Assembly (NCBI RefSeq): GCF_005938645.2
Contig: NZ_CP042171.1
Coordinates: forward strand, 806,001 to 870,000
Reading direction: 5' to 3'
Source of the DNA: Pedobacter sp. KBS0701
GTDB taxonomy: Bacteria; Bacteroidota; Bacteroidia; Sphingobacteriales; Sphingobacteriaceae
DNA: 64,000 bases
The first letter of the stretch is position 1. Every line of letters begins with the position of its first letter. Of the stretch, positions 25,127 to 33,528 are shown one piece after another. The notes under the pieces were generated by a model. It was not told the DNA's origin. It saw only the letters and a program-made list of their open reading frames with translations, and did no database searches. A program made the translations under genes and the position numbers.

Positions 25127-25864
25127 ATGAAAAACTACAGGTTATTTTATATGCTATTATTGAGCATTTTTGCCGTAAACCTAACTTATGCTCAAAATAC
25201 ACTTAGCAAAATCGAGAAAAAAGACGGATTTAAGATGCTATGGAATGGTAAGGATGCCACTGGATGGCGCGCGATATTCAAAGAGCAGTTTCCTGCCAAA
25301 GGCTGGGAAATGAAAGATGGGGTGCTAACGGTACTGGCCTCAAACGGACAGGAGCAGGGCTCTGGTGGCGATATTGTAACCCGGGATGAATTTTCGGCCT
25401 TTATTTTAAAGTTCGATTTTAAACTTAGTCCAGGTGCCAACAGCGGCATAAAATACTTTGTAACCGAAGAAGAAAAAACCAACCTATCGGGCATTGGTCT
25501 CGAGTTTCAGGTATTGGATGATGAAAAGCATCCGGATGCTAAACTGGGCAAAAACGGTAACCGCAAACTGGCCTCTTTGTACGATCTCATTCCATCCAAC
25601 AAACCCGCTTCGGTAATTAAACCAATTGGCGAATGGAACAGTGGCGAAGTGCGTGTTTATCCCAACAATCACGTAGAGCACTGGTTGAACGGCGTAAAGG
25701 TAGTAGAATATGAGCGTGGATCGGATGATTTCAGAAAATTAGTAGCCGGAAGTAAATATAAAACATGGAAAAACTTCGGGGAGGCTAAAAAAGGACATAT
25801 TCTGATACAGGATCATGGTAACAATGTTTCGTACCGGAACCTTAAAATAAAAACACTTAAATAA
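25127..25864 (+). CDS. DUF1080 family 3-keto-glycoside hydrolase, exported
   Basis: This 245-residue protein has a signal peptide ending L-T-Y-A-Q (about residue 23) and the single concanavalin-like beta-sandwich of DUF1080. Family landmarks are [36 protein letters not shown] and G-L-E-F-Q-V-L-D-D. Characterised members cleave 3-keto-disaccharides or related oxidised glycosides. The next gene, 8 bp away, is a Gfo/Idh/MocA oxidoreductase of the kind that can make or reduce 3-keto sugars, so the two probably form an oxidation-then-cleavage pair in the periplasm. It is expressed from promoter block B. Confidence 0.87.
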   Translation: MKNYRLFYMLLLSIFAVNLTYAQNTLSKIEKKDGFKMLWNGKDATGWRAIFKEQFPAKGWEMKDGVLTVLASNGQEQGSGGDIVTRDEFSAFILKFDFKLSPGANSGIKYFVTEEEKTNLSGIGLEFQVLDDEKHPDAKLGKNGNRKLASLYDLIPSNKPASVIKPIGEWNSGEVRVYPNNHVEHWLNGVKVVEYERGSDDFRKLVAGSKYKTWKNFGEAKKGHILIQDHGNNVSYRNLKIKTLK

Positions 25865-25872
25865 CTGGCACG

Positions 25873-27228
25873 ATGGAAGAATCGAGAAGAGACTTTATAA
25901 AAAAGGCGGCAATTGCTGCGGCTGGTACCTATGTAGGCAGTTTTGGAATGTCGGCAAAAAGTTATGCGAATATTATTGGTGCCAACGATCGGGTAAGGGT
26001 TGGCATAGTGGGCTTTTCAGACCGTTTTAAGGATACACTTTTCCCATGCTTTTTGAACCACAATAAAGAACTGAATTTTGATGTTATTGCACTTTCCGAC
26101 CTTTGGAATTACCGCCGTACTCTAGGTGCTGAACATATTAAAAACAAAATTGGCCATGGCATTACCTCCTGTAAAAACAATGATGAACTTTATGCCCTGA
26201 AAGATCTTGATGCGGTAATCATCAGTACGCCCGATTTTGCACATGCATCTCACGCCATCGAAGCGGTTAAAAATAAAAAGGATGTATATTGCGAAAAACC
26301 TTTCGCCGAAACCATGGAAGATGCACGTGCTGCTTTAAAAGCGGTAAGGTCTTCTAAACAGATTCTGCAGATCGGCTCACAGCGCCGCAGTGGACAGAAT
26401 TATAAAGCAGCTGCCGATTTCATTAAAGAGGGTAAATTTGGCGATATTACCATGGTGGAGTTAAGCTGGAATGTGAACCAGCCGGGCCGCTGGCGCCGTC
26501 CTGATCTGGTCGCCAGACTGAAACAAGAAGATACCGATTGGAAACGTTTTTTGCTGAACCGCCCGTATGAAGCCTTTGATCCGAGGATTTATCTGGAGTA
26601 CCGTCTTTTCTGGCCCTATTCTTCGGGTATGCCCGGGCAATGGATGAGCCACCAGATTGATACCGTGCATTGGTTTGCCGATTTATCACACCCCAGAAGC
26701 GTAACCGCAAATGGTGGTATTTATCAATGGAAAGATGGTCGCCGGAACTGGGATACCACCACTGCTGTTTTTGATTATGGGCCATTTGACGACCTTACGA
26801 AAGGTTTTCAGGTAGTCTTTACCTCCAGAATGCACAATGGAGATGAAAAGCCTGCGGAGATTTATTATTCGAACGGCGGGGAACTGAACCTGATTACCAA
26901 CACCATATCACCACATGGCGGGTTAACTGAGAGGGCAGCAGCGGCCATGAAAATGAAACCGAATCTTTTGCCCGAAATTAAACTCGCAGCGCCGTCGGCC
27001 GCGGCGGCATCGGCCAATACGGGAGCCGATGTATTAAGCTCTAACCATATGCGCAACTGGCTGGAATGTATCCGCAGTAGAAAAGAGCCTAATGCCCCTG
27101 TAGAAGCGGGTTATCAGCATTCTATTGCAAACATTATGACCAATGCTGCAGTGCGAACCGGTGGAAAAGCAACCTTTGATGCCACCCGCCAGGAAGTAAT
27201 GGTAGAAGGAAAAGTATTTAAATATTAA
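25873..27228 (+). CDS. Gfo/Idh/MocA family oxidoreductase with Tat signal
   Basis: This 451-residue NAD(P)-dependent oxidoreductase carries an N-terminal twin-arginine signal (S-R-R-D-F-I-K-K-A, then an Ala-rich core). It is exported folded, probably with its cofactor. The Rossmann domain has V-R-V-G-I-V-G-F and the family C-E-K-P-F-A motif at about 137-142; the C-terminal alpha/beta domain follows. Exported Gfo/Idh/MocA proteins linked to DUF1080 genes act on C3 of sugars in the 3-keto-glycoside route. It is followed by a strong intrinsic terminator, so the DUF1080-oxidoreductase pair is a two-gene unit. Confidence 0.87.
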   Translation: MEESRRDFIKKAAIAAAGTYVGSFGMSAKSYANIIGANDRVRVGIVGFSDRFKDTLFPCFLNHNKELNFDVIALSDLWNYRRTLGAEHIKNKIGHGITSCKNNDELYALKDLDAVIISTPDFAHASHAIEAVKNKKDVYCEKPFAETMEDARAALKAVRSSKQILQIGSQRRSGQNYKAAADFIKEGKFGDITMVELSWNVNQPGRWRRPDLVARLKQEDTDWKRFLLNRPYEAFDPRIYLEYRLFWPYSSGMPGQWMSHQIDTVHWFADLSHPRSVTANGGIYQWKDGRRNWDTTTAVFDYGPFDDLTKGFQVVFTSRMHNGDEKPAEIYYSNGGELNLITNTISPHGGLTERAAAAMKMKPNLLPEIKLAAPSAAAASANTGADVLSSNHMRNWLECIRSRKEPNAPVEAGYQHSIANIMTNAAVRTGGKATFDATRQEVMVEGKVFKY

Positions 27229-27248
27229 CAGCCTCAAACAACAAAGTG

Positions 27249-27284
27249 CCTGGTCTGTGGGAACACAGACCAGGTTTTATTTTT
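27249..27284 (+). terminator. Strong intrinsic terminator after the oxidoreductase gene
   Basis: A perfect 11-bp stem CCTGGTCTGTG/CACAGACCAGG (27249-27259 with 27264-27274) has a 4-nt loop and a TTTTATTTTT tail. Confidence 0.92.
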
Positions 27285-27488
27285 CACACATAAGGTACTA
27301 AGGGGCATATAGCTTATATGTTCTTTTATTTCTTAAATTGGGTGAGATGGTGTACAAAAGTTTGTGTCCTCAAAACTTTTGCTTAAGAAAGTATTTTTGG
27401 TTTATCACCACCTGAGTCAAGTAAACTCACCTGAGTGCCAAGGTCTGTGCCCTCAAAGATCTTTCGCATAAAGCTTTATGTTTTGTGG

Positions 27489-28280
27489 TCACTCCGCTAC
27501 CTGATTTAAGCCGCCGGTTTCCTTACTCAGCGAATTCATGTATTCCTGCGGCGACACTTTAAAATACCTCAAGAAATTTTTATTAAAAAGGCTCTGTGAG
27601 CTGTAACCCACCATTTTTGCAATCTCAAAAAAAGTAAACTCATTTTGGGCAATCAGCCTGGTTGCTTTTTTAAGTCGTGTCACGTCAATAAGTTCTTTCG
27701 GCGATAGGGCAGAAATGGCTTTTATCTTGCGGTAAAGGGTAGGTCGGCTCATGTGCATGTGCTCGGCCAGCTGGTCGATATCCAGGTAAGGGTCCTGAAT
27801 GTTTTTACGGACATATTCATCCAGCCTTTTTAAAAAAGCTTCTTCAATTTTAGAATTGGCCACCACGCGTACATCCTCGAATGGCGAACTTGCAAAATGG
27901 GCCTTTATTTTTAAGCGGTTCTGAAGCAGGTTAGTCACCTGAACACGTAATAACTGTGGGGAAAATGGTTTTTTAATGTACAGATCTGCACCCACTTCCA
28001 GGCCTTCAATGTGTGCCTTGTAAGTGTTTTTGGATGTTAATAAGATAATGGGGATGTGGCAATATTCTACGTTCGATTTGATGAGCCTGCAAAGCTCAAA
28101 ACCATCAATGCCGGGCATCATAATATCCGAAATAATCAGGTCTACGATTTCATTGTCTAAAATTTCCTGGGCAACTTCACCATTAATTGCCAAATGCAAT
28201 TTATAGGTGTTTCCGAATACCTGCGTTAAAAACTCCAGGATATCTTCATTGTCGTCAATAACTAAAATGCTCTCCATCAT
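27489..28280 (-). CDS. Response regulator with AraC-type DNA-binding domain
   Basis: This 263-residue protein has a receiver domain (1-125; acidic pocket D9/D10, phosphoacceptor D52 in I-I-S-D-I-M-M-P, K104 in K-K-P-F). A linker and a C-terminal AraC helix-turn-helix pair follow (about 155-255; M-S-R-P-T-L-Y-R-K-I and the second motif near Y-S-S-Q-S-L-F-N-K-N-F). This is exactly the C-terminal half of a Bacteroidota hybrid two-component regulator. It begins one codon after the stop of the propeller kinase and in the same frame. It is the best candidate to bind the four promoter blocks. Two adjacent ATG codons are possible starts; GGAAAAAG lies about 15 nt before. Confidence 0.9.
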   Translation of the reverse strand: MMESILVIDDNEDILEFLTQVFGNTYKLHLAINGEVAQEILDNEIVDLIISDIMMPGIDGFELCRLIKSNVEYCHIPIILLTSKNTYKAHIEGLEVGADLYIKKPFSPQLLRVQVTNLLQNRLKIKAHFASSPFEDVRVVANSKIEEAFLKRLDEYVRKNIQDPYLDIDQLAEHMHMSRPTLYRKIKAISALSPKELIDVTRLKKATRLIAQNEFTFFEIAKMVGYSSQSLFNKNFLRYFKVSPQEYMNSLSKETGGLNQVAE

Positions 28281-28283
28281 ATT

Positions 28284-31200
28284 TTATTTTATCTTTTTCC
28301 AACTACTCAGTTTGAATTCAAATTTTTGGTGTATTGGTAAAATCAACTCAAAAATTACTTTATCCACACTTCCCTCCAGTAAGCTCAATGAGCCATTATG
28401 CAGTTCAGCTAACGATTTTGCCAGCGAAAGCCCGATGCCTGTACCTGGTTTATCTTTGCCATATAGCCTGAAAAATGGTTCGAAAATTTGCGAACGGTAC
28501 TGCTGGGGGATTCCTTTTCCATCATTGGTGAAAGTAATGATAAACCGGCCTTCCGTTTCTTCAGCACTGCCGAGGCGCACAGTTACCTTGCTTGTTCCGT
28601 ATTTTATGGCATTGGAAATTAAATTGTTGAAGATCTTGATCAATGCTTCCCGATCGGCAAATGCAATGATATGCGTCCCGGGCAGCTCAAGATCAAGTAA
28701 GATGTTACTTTTTAGGGCTTCCTGTTCAAAGGCATTCACCTGTTCTTTTAAAAGGTTGTTGATATTGGTATTTACAAAATTTAAGCCGAACTGGTGCATT
28801 TCGGTCTTGCGGAAATCGAGCAGCTGATTGGTCAGTTTGGCCAGGCGGTTCGCATTTTTTTCGACCATTAGTAGACTGCTTTTAAGCGGCTGTTCTTCTG
28901 CGTCTTCCAGCATCATTTCAACAGGTCCTAAAATGAGCGTCAGCGGAGTCTGTATCTCGTGGGCGATATTGGTAAAAAATTCAATTTTAGCCTGGTAAAT
29001 TTCTTTTTCCTTTTCGTGTTCGAACAACTGAAGCTTATTGAGATTTTTGCGCTCATTATAACGGTGATAATAGCGGATAGCGAGAAATAATACTATCGTA
29101 ATCATCAAGAGGTAACAGACGTAAGCTGTAATACTTTTCCAAAAAGGTGGAAGGATTTTAATAAATAGCCTTCGCTCTTTACCACTCCAGCTTTCTACAT
29201 TGCTTTTTGCCCTCACCAGAAAAGTGTAATTACCGGGCGATAAGTCCGTAAAATAGGCTTTTCTATTATTGTTAAGATAGGTGGTAGCCTGATCTACACC
29301 TTTCATCACATATTCGTACCTGGTTACTTCAGGAGAAGAATAATTGAGCGCCGCAAATTCGATACTGAAATTATTCTGATTATGAGCAAGTACAATGGTA
29401 TCGGTATAGGAAATGGATTTGATCAGCGAACTGTTTTCTGTATTGGGAAGAACTTCCTTATTGTTGATCTGGAAACCGGTGATAAAGGTGGGCGGTGCTT
29501 TATCTTTCCGCTCAAAATCTTTTGGATCAAAAGAAATCATTCCCCTTACCGATCCAAAATACATTCTGCCGTTTGGTGCTTTATAGGCCGAACTGAAGTT
29601 AAACTGATCGGTAATCAATCCATTTGATTTGGTATAGATTTTAAACTTTTCGGTCTGCATGTCAAAACAAATCAAACCTTTAAGCGAGCTTATCCATAAA
29701 TGTTTTGAATTGTCCTCCAGCGCACGGAAGAGGATATTGGTGGGCAATCCGTTTTCGGTCGTAAATTTTTTTAGTACTTTCCTGTCCGGACTTAACCTGA
29801 TCAGGCCACCGCCTTCAGTGGTAAACCACATCGCATTGTCACTGTCTTCCATAATACCACATACCGGAAACTCATGGACACTCTTGTTGTTGAGTTTGTC
29901 GCCAAAGGTGATGTTGCCATGTCTTCCGGTTTTTGGGTGGTAATAAAATGCCCCGCGTGAAACGCTGCCTGTCCAGATATTACCGAACCTATCTTCCCAG
30001 ATATCATAAACATACGAGTTGACGGGAATTTCTTTAATCCGTTTAAACGTTCTTTTCTTTTGATTAAAAACAAACAGACCCGATCCCATATTATAGCCCG
30101 ATCCCACATAAATGGTACTGTCTTTGGCAAGGTGGATAGAAAGCACAAAGTCGCTGGTCTCTTCATATTCTTCGCCAATGGTTTTAAAACGGTCTACCAC
30201 TTTACCTTTGTTGATATCCATAATTTCCAGACCATGCAGAAATGGCCCTACCAGTAGTTGATTGTCCAATGCAAGCAACCCATGAATATTGGGGTAGGAT
30301 ACATTCCCGGCTTTGCCATTGGCTGTATAATTGGTGAAAAGCCCGGTTTTAGGGTTGAATTTATTTACACCAGCATCTTCGGTACCGATCCATAAATTGC
30401 CTTTATTATCAGGACAGATTTCTCTTACCGCATTTCCAGAAATGGAGTTGGTGCCTATTAGCGGATAATATTTTTCGAACCGGGCATTATTTTTAGAGAA
30501 ATAACTCAGTCCGCCAAAATAAGTGCCGGCCCACATGCCGCCTTCATTATCCTTACAAACCGTATAAACGGCATTATCTGGAATCGAATAAGGATCGCCA
30601 GGCCGTTTACGCAAGTTGATTTTGGCATTGGTGGCCAAATTGTAAATATAAATACCAGATTCTGTGGCAATCCAATACTCATGGTTTTCGCCCGCAGTAA
30701 TGTCTCGTACATAAATATCCGTATTGTCGCTGTTTTTAAGGATCAGTGGTTTGATCAGACCAGTTTTGGTATTGTAACTTTTCAAACCCCGTTTAAAGCA
30801 TCCCACCAGTATATTATCGTTTCCCGTTGGAAATATTTTACTGATCGACCGTAGGTTTGCAGGGACATTTTTACCGATTATTTTTACACTTGTTTTAGAT
30901 CCCTCCTCTGGGTTGTAGGTAACGAGCTCTCCATCATCATTCCCTATTAAAATATTCCTGTGCTCATCAATGGCAATACAAGCCGCACTAATTTTTAGGT
31001 CTATTACCTTATTGTCTCGTTGTACGTATTTAAAAAGCGCCCTGTTCGCTAAAAAGAACAGGTTGTTTTCATGATCTACCAGAATAGAATTGATGTATTT
31101 TTTGAGGTTGGGGCCTAGGGGCGTAAATACCTCTTTAACGGGGTCATATTTAAAAATACCGCGACCTGTACCCACCCACAACATGCCCTTTTTATCTTCG

Positions 31201-31478
31201 GCAAGGCTAACAATAATGTTATTACCGATGTTGCCGAACCTGCTTTTTTCGTCTTTAAAGGTTTTAAAAGTATAACCATCGAAACGGTTTAAACCGCCCC
31301 GGGTGCCCACCCAGATCATGCCTTTTTTATCCTGTATAACCGTATTTACCGAATTATGTGCCAAACCATCATCGGCCTGGTACTGCTTAAAATAATGGGA
31401 TTGCCCTTCGCAGGTATAAACTGCAAAAAAATGGCTCAGTAACAGAAAAAATAATACAAAACGCATATTCAAGTTCAT
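28284..31478 (-). CDS. Two-component-propeller sensor histidine kinase (HTCS sensor half)
   Basis: This 1064-residue sensor has a signal peptide and 14 or so propeller blades (Reg_prop repeats of the type G-x-I-W-V-G-T, residues about 30-690). A Y_Y_Y domain (about 695-770) and one membrane helix (about 775-798) follow. The histidine kinase core has H840 in N-I-A-H-E-I-Q-T-P-L and a HATPase domain with N-L-I-S-N-A-I-K-Y and G-T-G-I-G-L-S-L-A-K. In this family the periplasmic propellers bind an oligosaccharide. Full-length relatives continue into receiver and AraC domains; here TAA ends the protein just before them. It lies divergent from the GH43-lectin gene. Confidence 0.93.
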   Translation of the reverse strand: MNLNMRFVLFFLLLSHFFAVYTCEGQSHYFKQYQADDGLAHNSVNTVIQDKKGMIWVGTRGGLNRFDGYTFKTFKDEKSRFGNIGNNIIVSLAEDKKGMLWVGTGRGIFKYDPVKEVFTPLGPNLKKYINSILVDHENNLFFLANRALFKYVQRDNKVIDLKISAACIAIDEHRNILIGNDDGELVTYNPEEGSKTSVKIIGKNVPANLRSISKIFPTGNDNILVGCFKRGLKSYNTKTGLIKPLILKNSDNTDIYVRDITAGENHEYWIATESGIYIYNLATNAKINLRKRPGDPYSIPDNAVYTVCKDNEGGMWAGTYFGGLSYFSKNNARFEKYYPLIGTNSISGNAVREICPDNKGNLWIGTEDAGVNKFNPKTGLFTNYTANGKAGNVSYPNIHGLLALDNQLLVGPFLHGLEIMDINKGKVVDRFKTIGEEYEETSDFVLSIHLAKDSTIYVGSGYNMGSGLFVFNQKKRTFKRIKEIPVNSYVYDIWEDRFGNIWTGSVSRGAFYYHPKTGRHGNITFGDKLNNKSVHEFPVCGIMEDSDNAMWFTTEGGGLIRLSPDRKVLKKFTTENGLPTNILFRALEDNSKHLWISSLKGLICFDMQTEKFKIYTKSNGLITDQFNFSSAYKAPNGRMYFGSVRGMISFDPKDFERKDKAPPTFITGFQINNKEVLPNTENSSLIKSISYTDTIVLAHNQNNFSIEFAALNYSSPEVTRYEYVMKGVDQATTYLNNNRKAYFTDLSPGNYTFLVRAKSNVESWSGKERRLFIKILPPFWKSITAYVCYLLMITIVLFLAIRYYHRYNERKNLNKLQLFEHEKEKEIYQAKIEFFTNIAHEIQTPLTLILGPVEMMLEDAEEQPLKSSLLMVEKNANRLAKLTNQLLDFRKTEMHQFGLNFVNTNINNLLKEQVNAFEQEALKSNILLDLELPGTHIIAFADREALIKIFNNLISNAIKYGTSKVTVRLGSAEETEGRFIITFTNDGKGIPQQYRSQIFEPFFRLYGKDKPGTGIGLSLAKSLAELHNGSLSLLEGSVDKVIFELILPIHQKFEFKLSSWKKIK

Positions 31479-31600
31479 ATCAAATATATATAAATCGCAT
31501 TATTGTGTAATCTATGTTTTGGTGCCTTTTAGTCGGGTTATAAAATGATGGTTTTTTAATTGTTGATTATCAATGTTTTGTGTGATTTTGAAGTAGTGGT

Positions 31601-31675
31601 TTGAGACATATCGACAAAAAGATGAACAAATTTTACAAACATCATTCCTTTACTTTGATCTGAAGTTAACCAAAT
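31601..31675 (+). promoter_or_regulatory. Regulated promoter block, site C
   Basis: TGAGAC at 31602, TGAACA at 31623, TTTACTTTGAT at 31649-31659 and AACCAAAT at 31668 have the spacing of the other blocks. The 64-nt leader to the ATG at 31740 contains a stem CTGCAAA/TTTGCAG. The block lies in the divergent region with the sensor kinase gene. Confidence 0.75.
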
Positions 31676-31739
31676 TAATAACCCTGCTGCAAATTCTTCT
31701 ATCGGCCTTACCACGCCTTTGCAGTTTTAGTATTTTTAT

Positions 31740-33311
31740 ATGAGAAACAAATTATTGATTTATCTGGCAACTGCTTTGGTAGTTTTAACAGGTTCCTGTC
31801 AAAAGGCACCATCAACCGAAAGTATCGAGGTAGATAAGATTGGAAAACTGGCCGCTTTAAATGTAATTGCTGCAGCGCCTCCCTTAGGCACCTTGATAGA
31901 TGGTGCAATATACCGGATCCGGGGGATTTCGTCTTTACCCAATGGTCCGGTGGTGGAAGTTACAGGTAACTCCACTGCAGAAAATGCAACTATACAGCAA
32001 TGGTCGTGGTTCCCTAACAATGGCCAAAAATGGAAGCTAATAAAAACCGATGCCACATACTATAAACTGATCAATATTACCAGCAATAAATGCCTTAAAT
32101 CGCCATCAGCTACATCGGGTGATATTTTGCAACAGGGTACCGATGATGGCAGCGACACGCAACAATGGGCTATCGATTATACGGGCAGCAACAATGTATA
32201 CACCCTTACCAACAAGGCTACCGGGATGAAAATGTCCGTTGACCCTGAAAGCAGTAGCCCTGGCGCTAAAATCAGGCAGAAAACTACGCTAACAGGTACG
32301 CAGGGGATGTTTAATTTTTATGATACCAATTTCCAGAATCCCCTTATTAATGCCAGCAGGGCCGATCCCTATGTTGCCCAAAAAGATGGCTATTATTATT
32401 TTATGTATACCCGCGGGAGTAATATCGGGCTGAGAAAAACGAAATCGATGTCTCTGCTTTCTACAGCAATAGAAACAGTGGTATGGACACCGCCTGCAGG
32501 TGCTGCTTATTCTTCTAATATCTGGGCGCCCGAATTACATTTCCTTTCTGGTAAATGGTACCTTTACTTTGCCGCAAATAATGGGGGCGATGTAACCCAC
32601 CGCATGTTTGTGCTTGAAAACCCGAATGCAGATCCTACCACCGGTACATGGACGTTTAAAGGGAAAATCAGCGATCCCAGCGATCAATGGGCCATTGATG
32701 GGTCGGTATTGACCATAGGCACCACAAACTATTTTATCTGGTCTGGATGGGAGAACGTGGCTACCAAATACAAACAGTACATCTACATCGCTCAAATGTC
32801 TAACCCATGGACAATAAGCAGCGACAGGGTAAAAATATCATCACCCACCAACAGTTGGGAAAAATATGAACCAAGCGGCTCTCTGGGGGCGGGTGTTAAC
32901 GAAGGACCGATTATGCTCAGAAAAGATGCCAGCAGTCCGGTCTTTATTATTTATTCTGCCAGCCGCTATAGCAGCGATAATTATTGTTTGGCTCAGATAC
33001 AGTTAAAAGACGGTGGTGACCCCATGGTGCCCGGCGACTGGATCAATAAAAAGCAGGTGTTTGTTAAAAGTGATGCCAATGGGGTGTATGGCCCCGGCCA
33101 CAATGGGTTTTTTACCAGTAGTTATACCGATGCGAATGGAGTATTCCATAGCGAAAACTGGTTTATTTACCATGCCCGTAGCGTAGCCAATACCGCCAAT
33201 GGATCGAGAACGCCGAGGATGCAAAAGCTGAGCTGGAATGCGGATGGCTCGCCTAATTTTGGAATTGCCGTTGCAACAGGGCTTAATATTCCCGTGCCTG
33301 TAGGCGAATGA
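31740..33311 (+). CDS. GH43 glycoside hydrolase with N-terminal ricin-type lectin domain
   Basis: This 523-residue surface lipoprotein has its lipobox at L-T-G-S-C20. Residues about 50-190 form a ricin-type beta-trefoil (repeated Q-Q-W segments: Q-Q-W-S-W, Q-K-W-K-L, Q-Q-W-A-I). Residues about 198-520 form a GH43 five-bladed propeller with catalytic base D209 in S-R-A-D-P-Y, the second Asp in W-A-I-D-G-S and the acid Glu in N-E-G-P-I. The family includes extracellular alpha-L-arabinofuranosidases and arabinanases. The lectin domain probably keeps the enzyme on arabinose- or galactose-containing polymer. It is transcribed from promoter block C, alone. Confidence 0.88.
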   Translation: MRNKLLIYLATALVVLTGSCQKAPSTESIEVDKIGKLAALNVIAAAPPLGTLIDGAIYRIRGISSLPNGPVVEVTGNSTAENATIQQWSWFPNNGQKWKLIKTDATYYKLINITSNKCLKSPSATSGDILQQGTDDGSDTQQWAIDYTGSNNVYTLTNKATGMKMSVDPESSSPGAKIRQKTTLTGTQGMFNFYDTNFQNPLINASRADPYVAQKDGYYYFMYTRGSNIGLRKTKSMSLLSTAIETVVWTPPAGAAYSSNIWAPELHFLSGKWYLYFAANNGGDVTHRMFVLENPNADPTTGTWTFKGKISDPSDQWAIDGSVLTIGTTNYFIWSGWENVATKYKQYIYIAQMSNPWTISSDRVKISSPTNSWEKYEPSGSLGAGVNEGPIMLRKDASSPVFIIYSASRYSSDNYCLAQIQLKDGGDPMVPGDWINKKQVFVKSDANGVYGPGHNGFFTSSYTDANGVFHSENWFIYHARSVANTANGSRTPRMQKLSWNADGSPNFGIAVATGLNIPVPVGE

Positions 33312-33363
33312 TGGGATTGCAGCCGTTTACAATTGCTTAACGTGTTAAGCCATTCATTTCAAT

Positions 33364-33437
33364 TTGAGATAAAACGACAAAGGAATGAACAGTATTTGTA
33401 AACCGCATTTTTTTACTTTGATACCAGGAAACCAAAT
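33364..33437 (+). promoter_or_regulatory. Regulated promoter block, site D
   Basis: TGAGAT at 33365, TGAACA at 33386, TTTACTTTGAT at 33412-33422 and AACCAAAT at 33430 have spacing identical to the other blocks. The leader to the SusC ATG at 33529 is 91 nt. Confidence 0.72.
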
Positions 33438-33528
33438 ATAAAATCCTGCATTACCGCTTTGCAAATTCTGCTTAGCCAATCATGCCGATTTACGATAAGG
33501 TTTCGCGCATCCAATAATTTAACCAAAT

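Noticed and set aside
28207..28827. Open frame of 206 codons opposite the kinase gene
   Set aside because: It lies wholly antisense to the conserved kinase and regulator coding sequence and has no family features.
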